Shown: positions 1-9,698 of the stretch, piece after piece
Layout: each line of letters starts with the position of its first letter
Position numbering within the stretch: the first letter of the stretch is position 1
IMG/VR virus record: IMGVR_UViG_3300021197_000355
Coordinates: 1-48,630 of that record
Source of the DNA: a virus
Strand: one strand, 5' to 3'
DNA: 48,630 nt
Translations under genes and position numbers: made by a program
The notes under the pieces: generated by a model
Told to the model about the DNA's origin: nothing
Seen by the model: only the letters and a program-made list of their open reading frames with translations
The model's database searches: none

Positions 1-239
1 CTAAAGAAAAAGCTGAGTCCATGCGTAAGGAACTAAAAGATTACATATCAGTTATGTATGGCCCATCTAAGTGGCAAGAGATACTTGAGATAGAAGCCAA
101 GTTAAGAAAACAAAAGAAAGAACACGAGCACAGACAAATAGAAATTAAACAGTCAATAATAGAATGGTCAGCAGGTATAGCTGTATTTATTATTTGCACT
201 GGATGTTTGGTTGGCTTTGTATATTTAGGGACTAGATAA
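1..239 (+). CDS. 3' part of the small membrane protein begun at 48543
   Basis: The frame is open from base 3 (AAA GAA AAA GCT) to a TAA at 237-239. It contains a Lys/Glu-rich helical stretch and a C-terminal hydrophobic segment (AGIAVFIICTGCLVGFVY), so a single-pass membrane protein is likely. An internal ATG at 21 could start a 72-residue protein, but no Shine-Dalgarno stands in front of it. I favour reading it as the tail of the gene at 48543. Its position between tail genes and the repeat-rich virion protein suggests a structural or lysis-accessory (for example spanin-like) role, which is a guess. The stop overlaps the next start (TAATG). Confidence 0.6.
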   Translation, partial: KEKAESMRKELKDYISVMYGPSKWQEILEIEAKLRKQKKEHEHRQIEIKQSIIEWSAGIAVFIICTGCLVGFVYLGTR

Positions 240-3200
240 TGATGAATTTAGATGCAGAACATAACTTAGCTAATAAGTTTCTTGGTTACACTGGTGAAAA
301 ATCTAGACCAGCTCTTGATGGTTTTTATAAGTCAAATCCAGGCGCTGCTGCACGTATGGGAGAGTATAGTAAAGCTATTACTGGTATGGCTTATGGTGGA
401 TACACAGGTGTTTCTGGTGTTGAAAGGGGTAGAGATGCGGCTCCTAAACAAGAGAAACCGCAAGTGCGTCCTAAAGCTAGACCAACCCCTGCTCCTACAC
501 CTAAACCTGTAAGTAAACCTAATGTTCCTACTATTAGACCCAAGGCAAGACCTACAGAAGCACCAAATATTTCTTTTACCTCTTCATACTCTGAACCTAC
601 AAGCATAACTACCTTTACAGATAACGAAGGCAAAACTGTTGCGGAGTCTACTGATAGTAAAACTACAAACATTAATCGTTCTAGTCAATCTGGTGACAAT
701 CTAATTCGTCAAGCTATAGAACTCAATGTCCCAATTAAGTTTTCTGATAATGGTCAGACCGCATCTGTATCTAACTCGTCTATGGAGAAGCTTGCTACAT
801 CTAAGTTTGGTATTAAGAGTGGAATGCTTATGGCTGAACACAAACGAAAAAATCCTGCAGGAGGCTATAGTTCTTTTTATCTAGGTATTGGACCAGAGGG
901 TAATCTTAACATCCTTGACCCTAAAAACATGAATGTTAGTGGTGGTAAAATGAAGGTAGGCTACAAGAGTACCTTTAATGAGGGTGGTGATGTTGAGGAA
1001 GATGAAGAGGACAACATAAGCTATACAAAAGATATTATACCTATGTTTGGTGAAGCCGTAGAACAAACTATGTCTCCAACTCAATCTACTGTTAGTTCTA
1101 TTGTTCCTGATGCAACCACTCAGGATATATCTACAGGTACTGGTCAGACTACAGGTAACATAACTGCTCCTACCTACGGAGTTGGAAGTACCTACACTGC
1201 TACTGCTCCTCAAGCCCCTTATCAAGAAAATGAGCTAGAAAGGCACTTTAGAGAGAAGGGGCCACGGTATGAGACAATGGGTGCGAGAGAAGTGGGACTT
1301 CCAGGTTTTGGTCGTCGTGGTGCATATACTGCTGATACAGAAACAGTTTCTGAGGATGTAAAAACTGAAACTGGTAAACTAGAAGCAGCTACAACTGATA
1401 TACCAACAGAACAACAGGTAGCTGCACAGCAAGGAACTCTTGGTCCTGGGGCTACTCCATCTGCTGCAAAGTTTAATGAAGAGTATTTAGAAAAAGTAAC
1501 TGAAAACAAAACTCGTGAAGTTTCTCCAGAAGAAATGACACAATTTGCTAAAGTAGGTATTATGCCCCAGTCTGATGCAGCTCAGTTTGATGGACTGCCT
1601 CAAGATGCTATAGCTGCTAAGTTTGCTACACAAACTCCTCAAGCTGCGGTAGTAGATCAATATAACCTAACACCTAGTCAGTTTGCACAACAGGCACAAA
1701 CTTCAGTACAGGATGCGGCTAGATTAAGTCAGATCCCTACTGCACAGGCTGCAGCTTCTTCGTTTCAGTCTACTGTACAAGGTGCTCAAGGTCAGGTAGG
1801 TTCACAAGAACTTGCTAACGCTAATAATATTATTGGTGCAGAACAAGCTGTAACATCTATAGCTGCAACTATGGACACTCTTAATCAACAGGCTATTGCT
1901 CAAGCTGCTCAAGGTACATTCTCTCAGTCTATGCTTGCAACTGCTGCACAGGGTACTGTAGATCCAGCACAGACAGTACAAGGGCAAATGAACTCCTTAA
2001 TGGAGCAATTTAAAAATGGCACTCCTGTATGGGCTGCAGGAGCTATGAGGGCTGCTAATGCTGCAATGGCTTCACGAGGTTTAGCTGGTAGCTCTATGGC
2101 AGGTGCAGCTATTGTACAAGCTACGATGGAAGCTGCTATACCTATTGCTGCACAAGATGCACAGTTTTATCAAAACGTAGGTATGGCAAATCTAAATAAT
2201 AGACAACAAGTATCTATTGCAAATGCTGCTGCTCAACAAAACATAACTCTGCAAAACCTAAACAACAATCAGCAAGTAGCTCTTCAAAACTCTACTAATG
2301 CTTTTGCCCTACAATCGGCAAGTCTAAGCAACCAACAATCTACTGTTCTAGCCAATGCTCAGATGAAGGCTGCACTACAAAATTCAACTTTGGATATTAA
2401 GACACAGACCGCACTTACTAATGCAGCTAAGTACAGTGAGATGAATAAGATCAACTTGTCTAATACTCAGCAAGCCAACCTACAAACATCTTCTGAAAAT
2501 TTACAAGTTAATATGCAAAACCTTAGCAACTCTCAACAGACTGCTTTAAGTAATCTGCAAGTACGTGCATCTCTTACAGGTCAGGAACTGTCTAATGAAC
2601 AACAGGTAGCTATGCTACAGTCTACACAAGACTTTGAGAGGGCTGGCTTTGATGCCACTGCTAAACAACAAGCTTTCTTACAGGATGCTCAAGCTCAAGC
2701 TGCTCTTGAAGGTAGAGCAATGGACATTAGGCAGCAGACACAACTGTTTAATGTCTCTAAGATTACTGAAGAGCGTGGGATAGAGCTTACCAACGAACAG
2801 CAGACAAGGCTTTTTAATACTACAAACAGACTGCAAAGAGATGTTACAGAGGTTTCTAATCGTCAGCAAACAGCACTCGCTAATGTACAGATTGAAGCTA
2901 CTCTTCGTGGGCAGGAGTTGAACAACGAACAACAGGCTGCTGTACTTGATTCTGAAAAGTTTGCTGAGGCTAATAACCTAACCTTTACTACTAATCAACA
3001 AACACAACTTGCAAACTCTCAACTTATGCAGTCTATCGGTCTAGCTAATTTAAACTCTGGACAAGCCACAACTCTACAGAACGCTGCACAGTTAGCAAGT
3101 ATGGATACCCAAAATTTAAACAACAGGCAACAGGCTGCAGTACAAAATGCACAAAACTTTTTGTCGGTAAATCTAGCTAACTTGACAAATGGACAGCAAA

Positions 3201-3790
3201 CTGCTATGTTTAAGTCTCAACAAAATCTACAAGGAATTTTTACAGATCAGGCTGCTGAGAATGCTACCTCACAGTTTAATGCGTCCAGTGAAAATCAAGT
3301 ATCTCAATACTTTGCAGGTCTTGCTTCCCAAACTTCCCAGTTTAATGCAGCTCAACAAAATGCAATGTCCCAATTTAACACCGATGCTAAAAACTCTATC
3401 GGTCAATTTAATGCAAACTTGCAGAACCAGAGAGATCAGTTTAACGCTAACAATGGTTTGGTTGTAGCTCAAGCTAATGCTCAGTGGAGACAAAACATTG
3501 CAACACTAAATACTTCTGCACAGAACGAGAGTAATATGAACTTTGCAAAGACCATTAACTCTTTGACCTCAAGTAACTTGGATCAGATCTGGCAACGTGA
3601 GAGAGACTTGATGCAGTATAACTTCACTACTGCAGAGTCTGCTAAGGATCGTGCACTAAGTATTCTTATGGGTGACAAAGAGTTAGAAGCTCTTAAGAAT
3701 GAGTTGGGCTACAAAGAAGATACAGCTAAGACACAACTTTTGTTTAGGTTCTTGTTTGGAAGTGGTGGAACTGGACTCTTAGGATCTTAG
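239..3790 (+). CDS. Large repeat-rich virion protein (internal or tail-associated), 1183 aa
   Basis: ATG at 239 overlaps the previous stop and is preceded by AGGGA. The N-terminus is Pro/Lys-rich with two RPKARP motifs (residues 77-82 and 100-105). A FNEGGDV motif sits at 246-252. Residues about 500-650 are Ala/Gln-rich. From residue 651 there are sixteen tandem 22-residue repeats built around N-x-QQ, then seven 11-residue repeats starting with (S/D/G)QFNA. Such 11 and 22 periodicities fit long alpha-helical rods. I know similar proteins from marine phage structural modules, but no biochemical role is established to my knowledge. The neighbours are tail genes, a tail lysozyme and an ejection-like protein, so a virion component is likely. 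Confidence 0.75.
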   Translation: MMNLDAEHNLANKFLGYTGEKSRPALDGFYKSNPGAAARMGEYSKAITGMAYGGYTGVSGVERGRDAAPKQEKPQVRPKARPTPAPTPKPVSKPNVPTIRPKARPTEAPNISFTSSYSEPTSITTFTDNEGKTVAESTDSKTTNINRSSQSGDNLIRQAIELNVPIKFSDNGQTASVSNSSMEKLATSKFGIKSGMLMAEHKRKNPAGGYSSFYLGIGPEGNLNILDPKNMNVSGGKMKVGYKSTFNEGGDVEEDEEDNISYTKDIIPMFGEAVEQTMSPTQSTVSSIVPDATTQDISTGTGQTTGNITAPTYGVGSTYTATAPQAPYQENELERHFREKGPRYETMGAREVGLPGFGRRGAYTADTETVSEDVKTETGKLEAATTDIPTEQQVAAQQGTLGPGATPSAAKFNEEYLEKVTENKTREVSPEEMTQFAKVGIMPQSDAAQFDGLPQDAIAAKFATQTPQAAVVDQYNLTPSQFAQQAQTSVQDAARLSQIPTAQAAASSFQSTVQGAQGQVGSQELANANNIIGAEQAVTSIAATMDTLNQQAIAQAAQGTFSQSMLATAAQGTVDPAQTVQGQMNSLMEQFKNGTPVWAAGAMRAANAAMASRGLAGSSMAGAAIVQATMEAAIPIAAQDAQFYQNVGMANLNNRQQVSIANAAAQQNITLQNLNNNQQVALQNSTNAFALQSASLSNQQSTVLANAQMKAALQNSTLDIKTQTALTNAAKYSEMNKINLSNTQQANLQTSSENLQVNMQNLSNSQQTALSNLQVRASLTGQELSNEQQVAMLQSTQDFERAGFDATAKQQAFLQDAQAQAALEGRAMDIRQQTQLFNVSKITEERGIELTNEQQTRLFNTTNRLQRDVTEVSNRQQTALANVQIEATLRGQELNNEQQAAVLDSEKFAEANNLTFTTNQQTQLANSQLMQSIGLANLNSGQATTLQNAAQLASMDTQNLNNRQQAAVQNAQNFLSVNLANLTNGQQTAMFKSQQNLQGIFTDQAAENATSQFNASSENQVSQYFAGLASQTSQFNAAQQNAMSQFNTDAKNSIGQFNANLQNQRDQFNANNGLVVAQANAQWRQNIATLNTSAQNESNMNFAKTINSLTSSNLDQIWQRERDLMQYNFTTAESAKDRALSILMGDKELEALKNELGYKEDTAKTQLLFRFLFGSGGTGLLGS
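2189..3244 (+). repeat. Sixteen in-frame 66-bp units encoding 22-residue repeats
   Basis: Sixteen consecutive units of exactly 22 codons run from NLNNRQQV (2189) to NLTNGQQT...GIFT (ending 3244) with no insertion or deletion. The consensus begins (N/E)L(S/N)NxQQxxL. Protein similarity is clear while the DNA has diverged, so the duplication is old and length has been kept by selection. Confidence 0.9.
3269..3499 (+). repeat. Seven in-frame 33-bp units encoding 11-residue repeats
   Basis: Immediately after the 22-residue array the protein changes to seven units of 11 residues, for example SQFNAAQQNAM, SQFNTDAKNSI and GQFNANLQNQR. Eleven is half of 22, so both arrays fit the same hendecad-type helical geometry. 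Confidence 0.85.
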
Positions 3791-3805
3791 GATAGGAAAA
3801 ATAAA

Positions 3806-4561
3806 ATGAGTTTGAAATATGCTGACACTTACAAAGGTATGAGAGAGGCTTTAGAAGCTGGTGTAGTTAGTCAACACAGAAAATCTGCTATGGCAAAGAC
3901 GGTGGGCTTAGGTTCATCCTCTCGTCAAGGTATAAAAGGGATAAGAGGTAGAGTTAGAGCAGAGGGAGAAGCTGCTGAAAAGAAAATGATGGATAGCCTT
4001 TTTCAGAGATTTGAAACTGCAAGTAACGATTCTAAAGATTCTCTCTTACAAATTGATAGGTTAAAAGAAGCTCCAAAAACTACAAAAGGTAGTGGTATAG
4101 ATAATACTATGGAGACTGATGTTAAAGAAGAACCTATTGGAACAAGGTTAATGTCTGATTTACAAGAAACTTTAGGTATAACTAAGGCTCAAGCTGCAGG
4201 TATTGTTGGAAATTTTGATCACGAAACAGGGGGTTTTAAATACTTACAAGAACTAGAACCAACAGTTCCAGGATCTAAAGGTGGGCGTGGGTTTGCTATG
4301 TGGACTGGCCCAAGGCGTAAAGCTTTTGAGTCATGGTCTGCAGAGAACAACCTTGACCCTGATTCTTATGATGCATCTTTCGGTTTCTTTATACATGAAG
4401 TGCAGAATACTAGTGAGGGTAGATTTATGAAAGCCTTAGAAAAAACTACTACTGCAGAACAAGCAGCAAAAGTATTCTCTCGTAATTACTTGAGGCCAGG
4501 AAAACCTATGATGAACAAAAGAGTTTCTGCATCTACTAACTACTACAACACGGGTATATAA
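3806..4561 (+). CDS. Tail-associated lysozyme (phage tail lysozyme family)
   Basis: This 251-residue protein has a basic, helical N-terminus (1-110) and a C-terminal lysozyme-like domain (about 113-250). The sequence GIVGNFDHETGG with Glu140, followed by GRGFAMWTGPR, matches the phage tail lysozyme family, in which the Glu in the (E/D)(S/T)G(F/G) region is catalytic and a Gly-x-x-x-W-T-G-x-R motif follows. The expected role is local peptidoglycan cleavage during DNA injection. It is a second cell-wall enzyme, distinct from the endolysin at 29843. The start has AGGA upstream (GATAGGAAAAATAAA). It lies between the repeat protein and further virion genes. Confidence 0.8.
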   Translation: MSLKYADTYKGMREALEAGVVSQHRKSAMAKTVGLGSSSRQGIKGIRGRVRAEGEAAEKKMMDSLFQRFETASNDSKDSLLQIDRLKEAPKTTKGSGIDNTMETDVKEEPIGTRLMSDLQETLGITKAQAAGIVGNFDHETGGFKYLQELEPTVPGSKGGRGFAMWTGPRRKAFESWSAENNLDPDSYDASFGFFIHEVQNTSEGRFMKALEKTTTAEQAAKVFSRNYLRPGKPMMNKRVSASTNYYNTGI

Positions 4562-4563
4562 CA

Positions 4564-5079
4564 ATGAGTTTTGTATTTAACGGTCCAATCCCAGGTCAAT
4601 CACTGACATCAGAACCTAAGGGACTTCCTTTTGAAAGACCCCCAGAAATTGTAGATCCTATCGAAGCTCTGGATATGCACATAGAAAATATGTCTAGCCC
4701 AGAAGCCATAGAAGACGCATTGTTTTTTCTTGAGATGGGTACTGATCTAGTAACTCTAGTGGAGGGTATACTTCGTAGTGCAGTTATGGAAGGTCTACAC
4801 AGTCTGGATGTCAGCCTTATCATTGCACCAGTTTTACATGAGCATATTAAAGCACAGGCTGTTAAAGTTGATTTAGATTTCGAGGAAGGTTTTGATGACC
4901 CTGATCGTGATAAAGCATTGACCTACGAAAGAGATACGATGAGGGCTAAGAAACTTTTACGTGAGCTTGGAGAAGGTGATACACCCGAACCTCAGGTAGA
5001 AGAAATAGAAGAGCCTGTAATGGAGCAACCTGAAGAAGAGACACCTGCTCCACAAGGATTAATGGCGAGGGTTATGTAA
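4564..5079 (+). CDS. Hypothetical structural protein, 171 aa
   Basis: The gene starts 2 bases after the lysozyme stop. The N-terminus (FNGPIPGQSLTSEPKGLPFERPP) resembles a small protein I recall from marine phage structural clusters. The middle (45-100) is a predicted helical bundle containing MEGLHSLDVSLIIAPVLHEHI, and the C-terminus is acidic (runs of Glu and Pro). No enzymatic motif is visible. Position within the virion gene block suggests a virion or assembly protein. The stop overlaps the next start by one base (TAATG), so translation is probably coupled. Confidence 0.6.
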   Translation: MSFVFNGPIPGQSLTSEPKGLPFERPPEIVDPIEALDMHIENMSSPEAIEDALFFLEMGTDLVTLVEGILRSAVMEGLHSLDVSLIIAPVLHEHIKAQAVKVDLDFEEGFDDPDRDKALTYERDTMRAKKLLRELGEGDTPEPQVEEIEEPVMEQPEEETPAPQGLMARVM

Positions 5080-6062
5080 TGGGGTTGAGTTTTCAAGGAG
5101 CTTTAAATTATGTTATTGAAGAAGATCAAAAGAAATTACTGGAGCAAAAGCGTCAGGATGCTAAAGAACAAACCATAATGTCTTTGTACAGTGGTGGTAA
5201 ACTAGGTGGTTTTAGTACTAGAAGTGGTGGAGCCAAAAAATCTACCAGTTCTATTGGGGGTAATAGAGCTTATCTTAAAAAGAATTATGGATTGTCTGAT
5301 GAAGTTCTTGCCCCTTTTATTGCCAGTGGTGATGCTCAAGGTTTAGAAGATTTAAAAACTATTCTGAGTAATCAAAAAGAAAAATATAAAGCTGCTGGGT
5401 TAGATCTTCCTGAGTCTGTTGTACAAGAGGTTATAGAGGGTTCAGTAATTGAACAGCCTAAAGATGAACCTTTAGACTTTAAAAGACTTGAAGATTATAT
5501 CGGAAGAGAAATGGACATTATGTATAAAGAAGCTCTTCAAGCTGGTAGAACTACCACTGGAGAAATTATACCTCATGATCCTGGATTTACAGAGATACCT
5601 AAGCTAACTGAAATACCTGTAGTTATGCAAGCTGCAGTAAATGATGTCTCAGGAGGAGCAAGGAGAGAAAGATCTATAATTTTAAAAAGGAAAGCAGAGT
5701 TACAAGAACTTATGAGGACAGATAACTCTGGTATCTATCAAAACGAGTTTAAAGTTTTGACAGATCGCTACAACAGTATTGAGTCTGCTTTAAAAAATGT
5801 TAAAGATGACCCCTCTCAAATTATATACCTTTATGGTAACTCCTATGCTAAGAAACTGTTTAGCTCTGATGCAGGTCAGCTAATAAAGAACTTACCATTA
5901 CCATCTATACTTACGGATGCAATGGCCAATAAACCGATGGTTGATAGTATAGAGATGGGAATGATACTACTTGATCTTAAGGTATTTGAAAATAACACTA
6001 TCGTAAGACTTCCAACAGGTCAAGAAGTAGAGTTAATTCGTGGCCCCTCTCCGACTCAATAA
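5079..6062 (+). CDS. Hypothetical structural protein, 327 aa
   Basis: ATG at 5079 shares a base with the preceding stop. The protein is mostly helical and charged, with a Gly/Ser/Lys-rich patch at about 35-65 (LYSGGKLGGFSTRSGGAKK). No family motif is recognised. It lies directly before the large ejection-like protein, in the region where internal virion proteins of T7-like phages are encoded, so an internal core or ejection role is possible but unproven. Confidence 0.6.
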   Translation: MGLSFQGALNYVIEEDQKKLLEQKRQDAKEQTIMSLYSGGKLGGFSTRSGGAKKSTSSIGGNRAYLKKNYGLSDEVLAPFIASGDAQGLEDLKTILSNQKEKYKAAGLDLPESVVQEVIEGSVIEQPKDEPLDFKRLEDYIGREMDIMYKEALQAGRTTTGEIIPHDPGFTEIPKLTEIPVVMQAAVNDVSGGARRERSIILKRKAELQELMRTDNSGIYQNEFKVLTDRYNSIESALKNVKDDPSQIIYLYGNSYAKKLFSSDAGQLIKNLPLPSILTDAMANKPMVDSIEMGMILLDLKVFENNTIVRLPTGQEVELIRGPSPTQ

Positions 6063-6073
6063 AGGTATTTAAT

Positions 6074-9000
6074 ATGGCAGAACCTATAAAGGTATATTCA
6101 GATGACTACAAAAGTTCTCTGGAAACTTCTGAACCTATAAAGGTATATTCAGATGACTATACTTCACAAACCATATTACCTCAAGAGGACGGTAGTCTTG
6201 TTGATCTAAGCCCCTTGCTTAAACAGTATGGAGACAGCCTTACTAAAGAAGATATACTTGCTGATGACAAACTTATGGATGTTGTATACTCAAGTTTAGA
6301 AGCAAGGTACACTCCTAAAGGTATACTTACTGGAACGAGAAGAGCTATCTCAGGCCTTGCTGGAGCGGCTATTGGAGGAGGGGTTACAAGCCAAGACTAT
6401 AGAGCTATGGGTAAAGAGAAAGCTTTTGAAACTTGGCAGAACTATCAACGTTCTTTTGCTGGAGGTCAGACAGTAACAACTGCAAATGAGTTAGCATACG
6501 GACTGGGGGCTGATGATTCAGTAAAAGCTAGGCTTGGTGCTGGTTATATGTTGTTTGACCAAATGGATAATGCTTTTACTGGTGAAGGTTCTTGGCGTGA
6601 AATGGGAGATGCTATTTGGGACTACGGAAAGTCTGCTGTATACGATCCATCAACTATTCTTTCGTTAGGTGTAGCTAAGGCACTAGGTTTTGCTGGTACT
6701 AAAACAAGCAGTATAGCTGGAAAAACTTTACTGAAAAAAGCTTATCAAGACCAGCTTAAAAAAGGTGTAGTTAAACAGACTGCACTAGCTAACGTAAGAT
6801 CTGCTGCTGTTAAAGCAGTACCTGCAGCTACCGCAGATGCAATGATAGGTGTTGGTGTAGATGTTATGTACCAGTCCCAGTTAATTAGGAGTAATGCACA
6901 GTTAGATTACTCAGTTACTCAAACAGCGTTAGCTGCACTAGGTTCATTTTTTGTAATACCTACACTTGCTGCAACGGGTGCGTCACTTAAAGAGCTACGC
7001 AAAGGGCCACTTCAAAATACTTTTTTACGTTATAAAGAACTTGATGAAAACATTTTAAAAATTGGTATAGATGCAGCAGAAAAAGACCTTAAAGAAAACG
7101 TAGCTAAAGATATAGACATAAGTATTTTAGATGAAACGTTTGGTTTAGTTGAAGGTACTACTAAAGATTTTTTCGTCTGGGAAGATCTTGTTGATGAATC
7201 TTTGGAGGTAGTAAGGGGTGCTAAAGAATTAGGGGTTCCCTCTCAAAAGTACACAGATACAGAAGCGACCAATGCATTTTTTAGCTACTTGTTTTTAGGA
7301 GACTCTACTAAAAATATTGGTGGGTATGCAGAGGTTTTAGGAAGAGCTGGTTTCACAAGCCACAAAGCCCTTGTAGAAAAATACGGAAACAGATCTGCTG
7401 TTCTTGCTCAAACAATTGGCTTTATTCCTGACGACAAGATGTCACAGTTTATAAACAAGTTTGAAAAAGATACGGGTTACAAATTAAGTTTTACAGATGC
7501 TGAAGGTAGTGTCGTTAGAGGTAGTAAAGCTACATCAGCAGACTTAGTTGCCCATTTTACAAGACGGTCTAGAGAATCTGCTCAAGCTTTGCGTTCAGTT
7601 AGAACTATCGGGGATGCTGTTAGGTTGGGCATGTCTCCTAAGGATGCTTTCAATAGTATTAAAGGGGGAAGAACTGCTCAAGATCCTAAGCGTATGCAGT
7701 TTAGTTTATCTTTATATAAGAGGTTGTTGACCTCCCACTTATCTACTACTGGTGCTAACATTAAAGGTTTTGCACAGTTAGTTTCTATAAACTCTGCAGC
7801 AGATATGTTTACAGCCGCCTTAGAACTTAGTCAGGGTGGGTTCTATAAACTACTTGGTAATGAAGAAGCCGCAACAAAATATTTTAATAGGGCTTATGGT
7901 TCTAGTGGTGGGGCTATCAGACGTGGGTTAGACGTACTTTCCCCAGATATACCCATAGAGTATGCAGATAAAATCTTAGATTTAAATCCTAAAATAGCTG
8001 AAAAACTTTTTAAAGATGTTGCTGGTGACGGCGGAGTAAGGGATGCATTTGCAGATTTTAATCTGGATAAAACTGGAAAGTTAGAGTCCTTTGCATGGAA
8101 AGGTGCTGATGCTGTAACTAAAGGTACTCAAACTGTTGCTTTAGTTAGAGCACAAGATGACCTAACAAAACGTTGGGCCTTTGGTACAAACTTAAATCAA
8201 CAAATTATGAGGGCATATGGTATAACCTCTGAAGAATTTTTTTCTAAGGGTAAGGATAATTGGTCAGCTATAGAAATGACTAAACCAAAATTCAGAGAGC
8301 TTTTAGAAATAGCTGCGTATCGTACTATGAGGGAAACTGCTTCTGTAAACTGGTCAACTCTCCCTGGAAACAGTGTTCTAAGATCTGTTGCTAGGGGGTT
8401 TGAAACAGTTACTAATAGAACTCCTGTAGGTTTTGTAGTACCTTTTGGTAGTTTCTTTAACACTACCATCGCAACAGTGGGAGACCTGACGGGTTTTAAT
8501 GGTATAGTACACACCTACAGAAGGGCTACAGGTAAAAATTTAGATTACACTACTCCTTCTGGCGCTGAAGATTTTGGTAAGGTAGCTACTGGTATTAGCC
8601 TAATAACTTTGGGAGTTGTTCTTAACGGGGGTGCAAGAGATAGAATAGAAAACGGTCTTGCGCACAATCAAGATCTTCAGAGTGATGGTAGTGTTCAAGA
8701 CAAGACATATGATTGGCCAGTATCTCAAGTAAGATTAATGTCTCAAATTATAGCACACGGTTTGGGTGACAGTAATAATCCACTAGATTATAAACGTTCT
8801 GAAGTACCCTCGGAACTATGGAGAGAGTTGGGACTTCAACTTGGGGGACAGATAGTCAGGGATCTAGATGATGCAGAAAAAACTATTTATACTATGGGTG
8901 AAGAACTTTTAGAGGCAGAAACAATTCCAGAGTATCTAATTGCAGGTTTAGTTCCAGTTTTGTCTAGGCCAGTACAAGGTTTAACACGCCCTCTTGATCC

Positions 9001-9664
9001 TGTAAATCAAGTCTGGGGCATGGTATCTGATAGTAACATGAACCCCGATCTAAGGCAAGGCCCAACAAAACTGAATGCGATGTTAAAGTATATAAACAAC
9101 ATCACAGGCAGTTCAAATATGTTACCTGAAAGAGCTAGACCAACTAGAGGTACAGATAAAAAAATAGATATAGGTAAGCAGATTTTAGGTGTACGGGAGC
9201 TAAGTAATCCAAACTTAATTGAAAAGATGATGAATGCTGCTGGACAAGAATACTGGGAAGCTATAAGATTTAGTGGCCCTCCAGAAATAAAAAATCAAAT
9301 GGATGCTCTAGCTGCACCTTACTTTGAAGTTGCTGCACTAAGGGAACTAAGGAGACTTCACGATAAAAAACTTGACTACTTTGACTTGCCCCTAGAAAGT
9401 AAAGTAGAAGTTCTTGATAGAATTAGAAAGGAAGTTAAGAGTAAAGTAACCTCTGCAGTAGAGCAAGGATTACCAAGTGAAATAAACCTAGTAAGAGTTT
9501 TATCTACTAAAGATAAAGACAAGGTGAAAAAGATTATGGATACTCTTGGTATAGAAGGTGATCTAGAGGACTTGTTAAAAGCAGAAGACGGCCTCTTACA
9601 ATTAAATAGGATTAAGGTTATCCTTAAAAACTACGACAAGATATTTTTCTCTGACCTAGAGTAA
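6074..9664 (+). CDS. Large internal virion / DNA-ejection-like protein, 1196 aa
   Basis: This is the last gene of the rightward arm, directly before the terminator. The protein opens with a duplicated EPIKVYSDDY segment (residues 3-12 and 20-29). A Gly/Ala-rich hydrophobic stretch follows at about 95-110 (ISGLAGAAIGGGV). The rest is long and helical with scattered hydrophobic segments (for example near 800-870). Size, position and composition resemble internal core proteins of podoviruses that are ejected with the DNA (the gp15/gp16 role in T7). No transglycosylase motif was found here; that activity seems to sit in the separate tail lysozyme at 3806. Confidence 0.6.
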   Translation: MAEPIKVYSDDYKSSLETSEPIKVYSDDYTSQTILPQEDGSLVDLSPLLKQYGDSLTKEDILADDKLMDVVYSSLEARYTPKGILTGTRRAISGLAGAAIGGGVTSQDYRAMGKEKAFETWQNYQRSFAGGQTVTTANELAYGLGADDSVKARLGAGYMLFDQMDNAFTGEGSWREMGDAIWDYGKSAVYDPSTILSLGVAKALGFAGTKTSSIAGKTLLKKAYQDQLKKGVVKQTALANVRSAAVKAVPAATADAMIGVGVDVMYQSQLIRSNAQLDYSVTQTALAALGSFFVIPTLAATGASLKELRKGPLQNTFLRYKELDENILKIGIDAAEKDLKENVAKDIDISILDETFGLVEGTTKDFFVWEDLVDESLEVVRGAKELGVPSQKYTDTEATNAFFSYLFLGDSTKNIGGYAEVLGRAGFTSHKALVEKYGNRSAVLAQTIGFIPDDKMSQFINKFEKDTGYKLSFTDAEGSVVRGSKATSADLVAHFTRRSRESAQALRSVRTIGDAVRLGMSPKDAFNSIKGGRTAQDPKRMQFSLSLYKRLLTSHLSTTGANIKGFAQLVSINSAADMFTAALELSQGGFYKLLGNEEAATKYFNRAYGSSGGAIRRGLDVLSPDIPIEYADKILDLNPKIAEKLFKDVAGDGGVRDAFADFNLDKTGKLESFAWKGADAVTKGTQTVALVRAQDDLTKRWAFGTNLNQQIMRAYGITSEEFFSKGKDNWSAIEMTKPKFRELLEIAAYRTMRETASVNWSTLPGNSVLRSVARGFETVTNRTPVGFVVPFGSFFNTTIATVGDLTGFNGIVHTYRRATGKNLDYTTPSGAEDFGKVATGISLITLGVVLNGGARDRIENGLAHNQDLQSDGSVQDKTYDWPVSQVRLMSQIIAHGLGDSNNPLDYKRSEVPSELWRELGLQLGGQIVRDLDDAEKTIYTMGEELLEAETIPEYLIAGLVPVLSRPVQGLTRPLDPVNQVWGMVSDSNMNPDLRQGPTKLNAMLKYINNITGSSNMLPERARPTRGTDKKIDIGKQILGVRELSNPNLIEKMMNAAGQEYWEAIRFSGPPEIKNQMDALAAPYFEVAALRELRRLHDKKLDYFDLPLESKVEVLDRIRKEVKSKVTSAVEQGLPSEINLVRVLSTKDKDKVKKIMDTLGIEGDLEDLLKAEDGLLQLNRIKVILKNYDKIFFSDLE
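6080..6159 (+). repeat. Exact 29-bp in-frame direct repeat at the start of the ejection-like gene
   Basis: The same 29 bases, beginning GAACCTATAAAGG, occur at 6080-6108 and 6131-6159, 51 bp (17 codons) apart. They encode EPIKVYSDDY twice. Confidence 0.9.
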
Positions 9665-9669
9665 ACTTA

Positions 9670-9695
9670 AGGGGGCTTCAAGTGGCCCCCTTTTT
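9670..9695 (+). terminator. Rho-independent terminator at the convergence of the two arms
   Basis: AGGGGGC (9670-9676) pairs with GCCCCCT (9685-9691) around an 8-base loop and is followed by a run of five T. It lies 5 bases after the stop of the rightward gene and just before the 3' end of the leftward operon. The T-run favours the rightward transcript. The leftward transcript can form the same stem but has only two T after it. Confidence 0.9.
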
Positions 9696-9698
9696 GTA

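Noticed and set aside
391-672. 93-codon antisense frame in the Pro/Lys-rich part of the 1183-residue gene, and similar antisense frames elsewhere
   Set aside because: Antisense shadows of repetitive coding sequence; no ribosome binding site and no recognised protein features.
3269-3499. Collagen-like or trimeric adhesin repeat
   Set aside because: No Gly-x-y pattern and no YadA-type motifs; the 11-residue SQFNA pattern fits helical repeats better.
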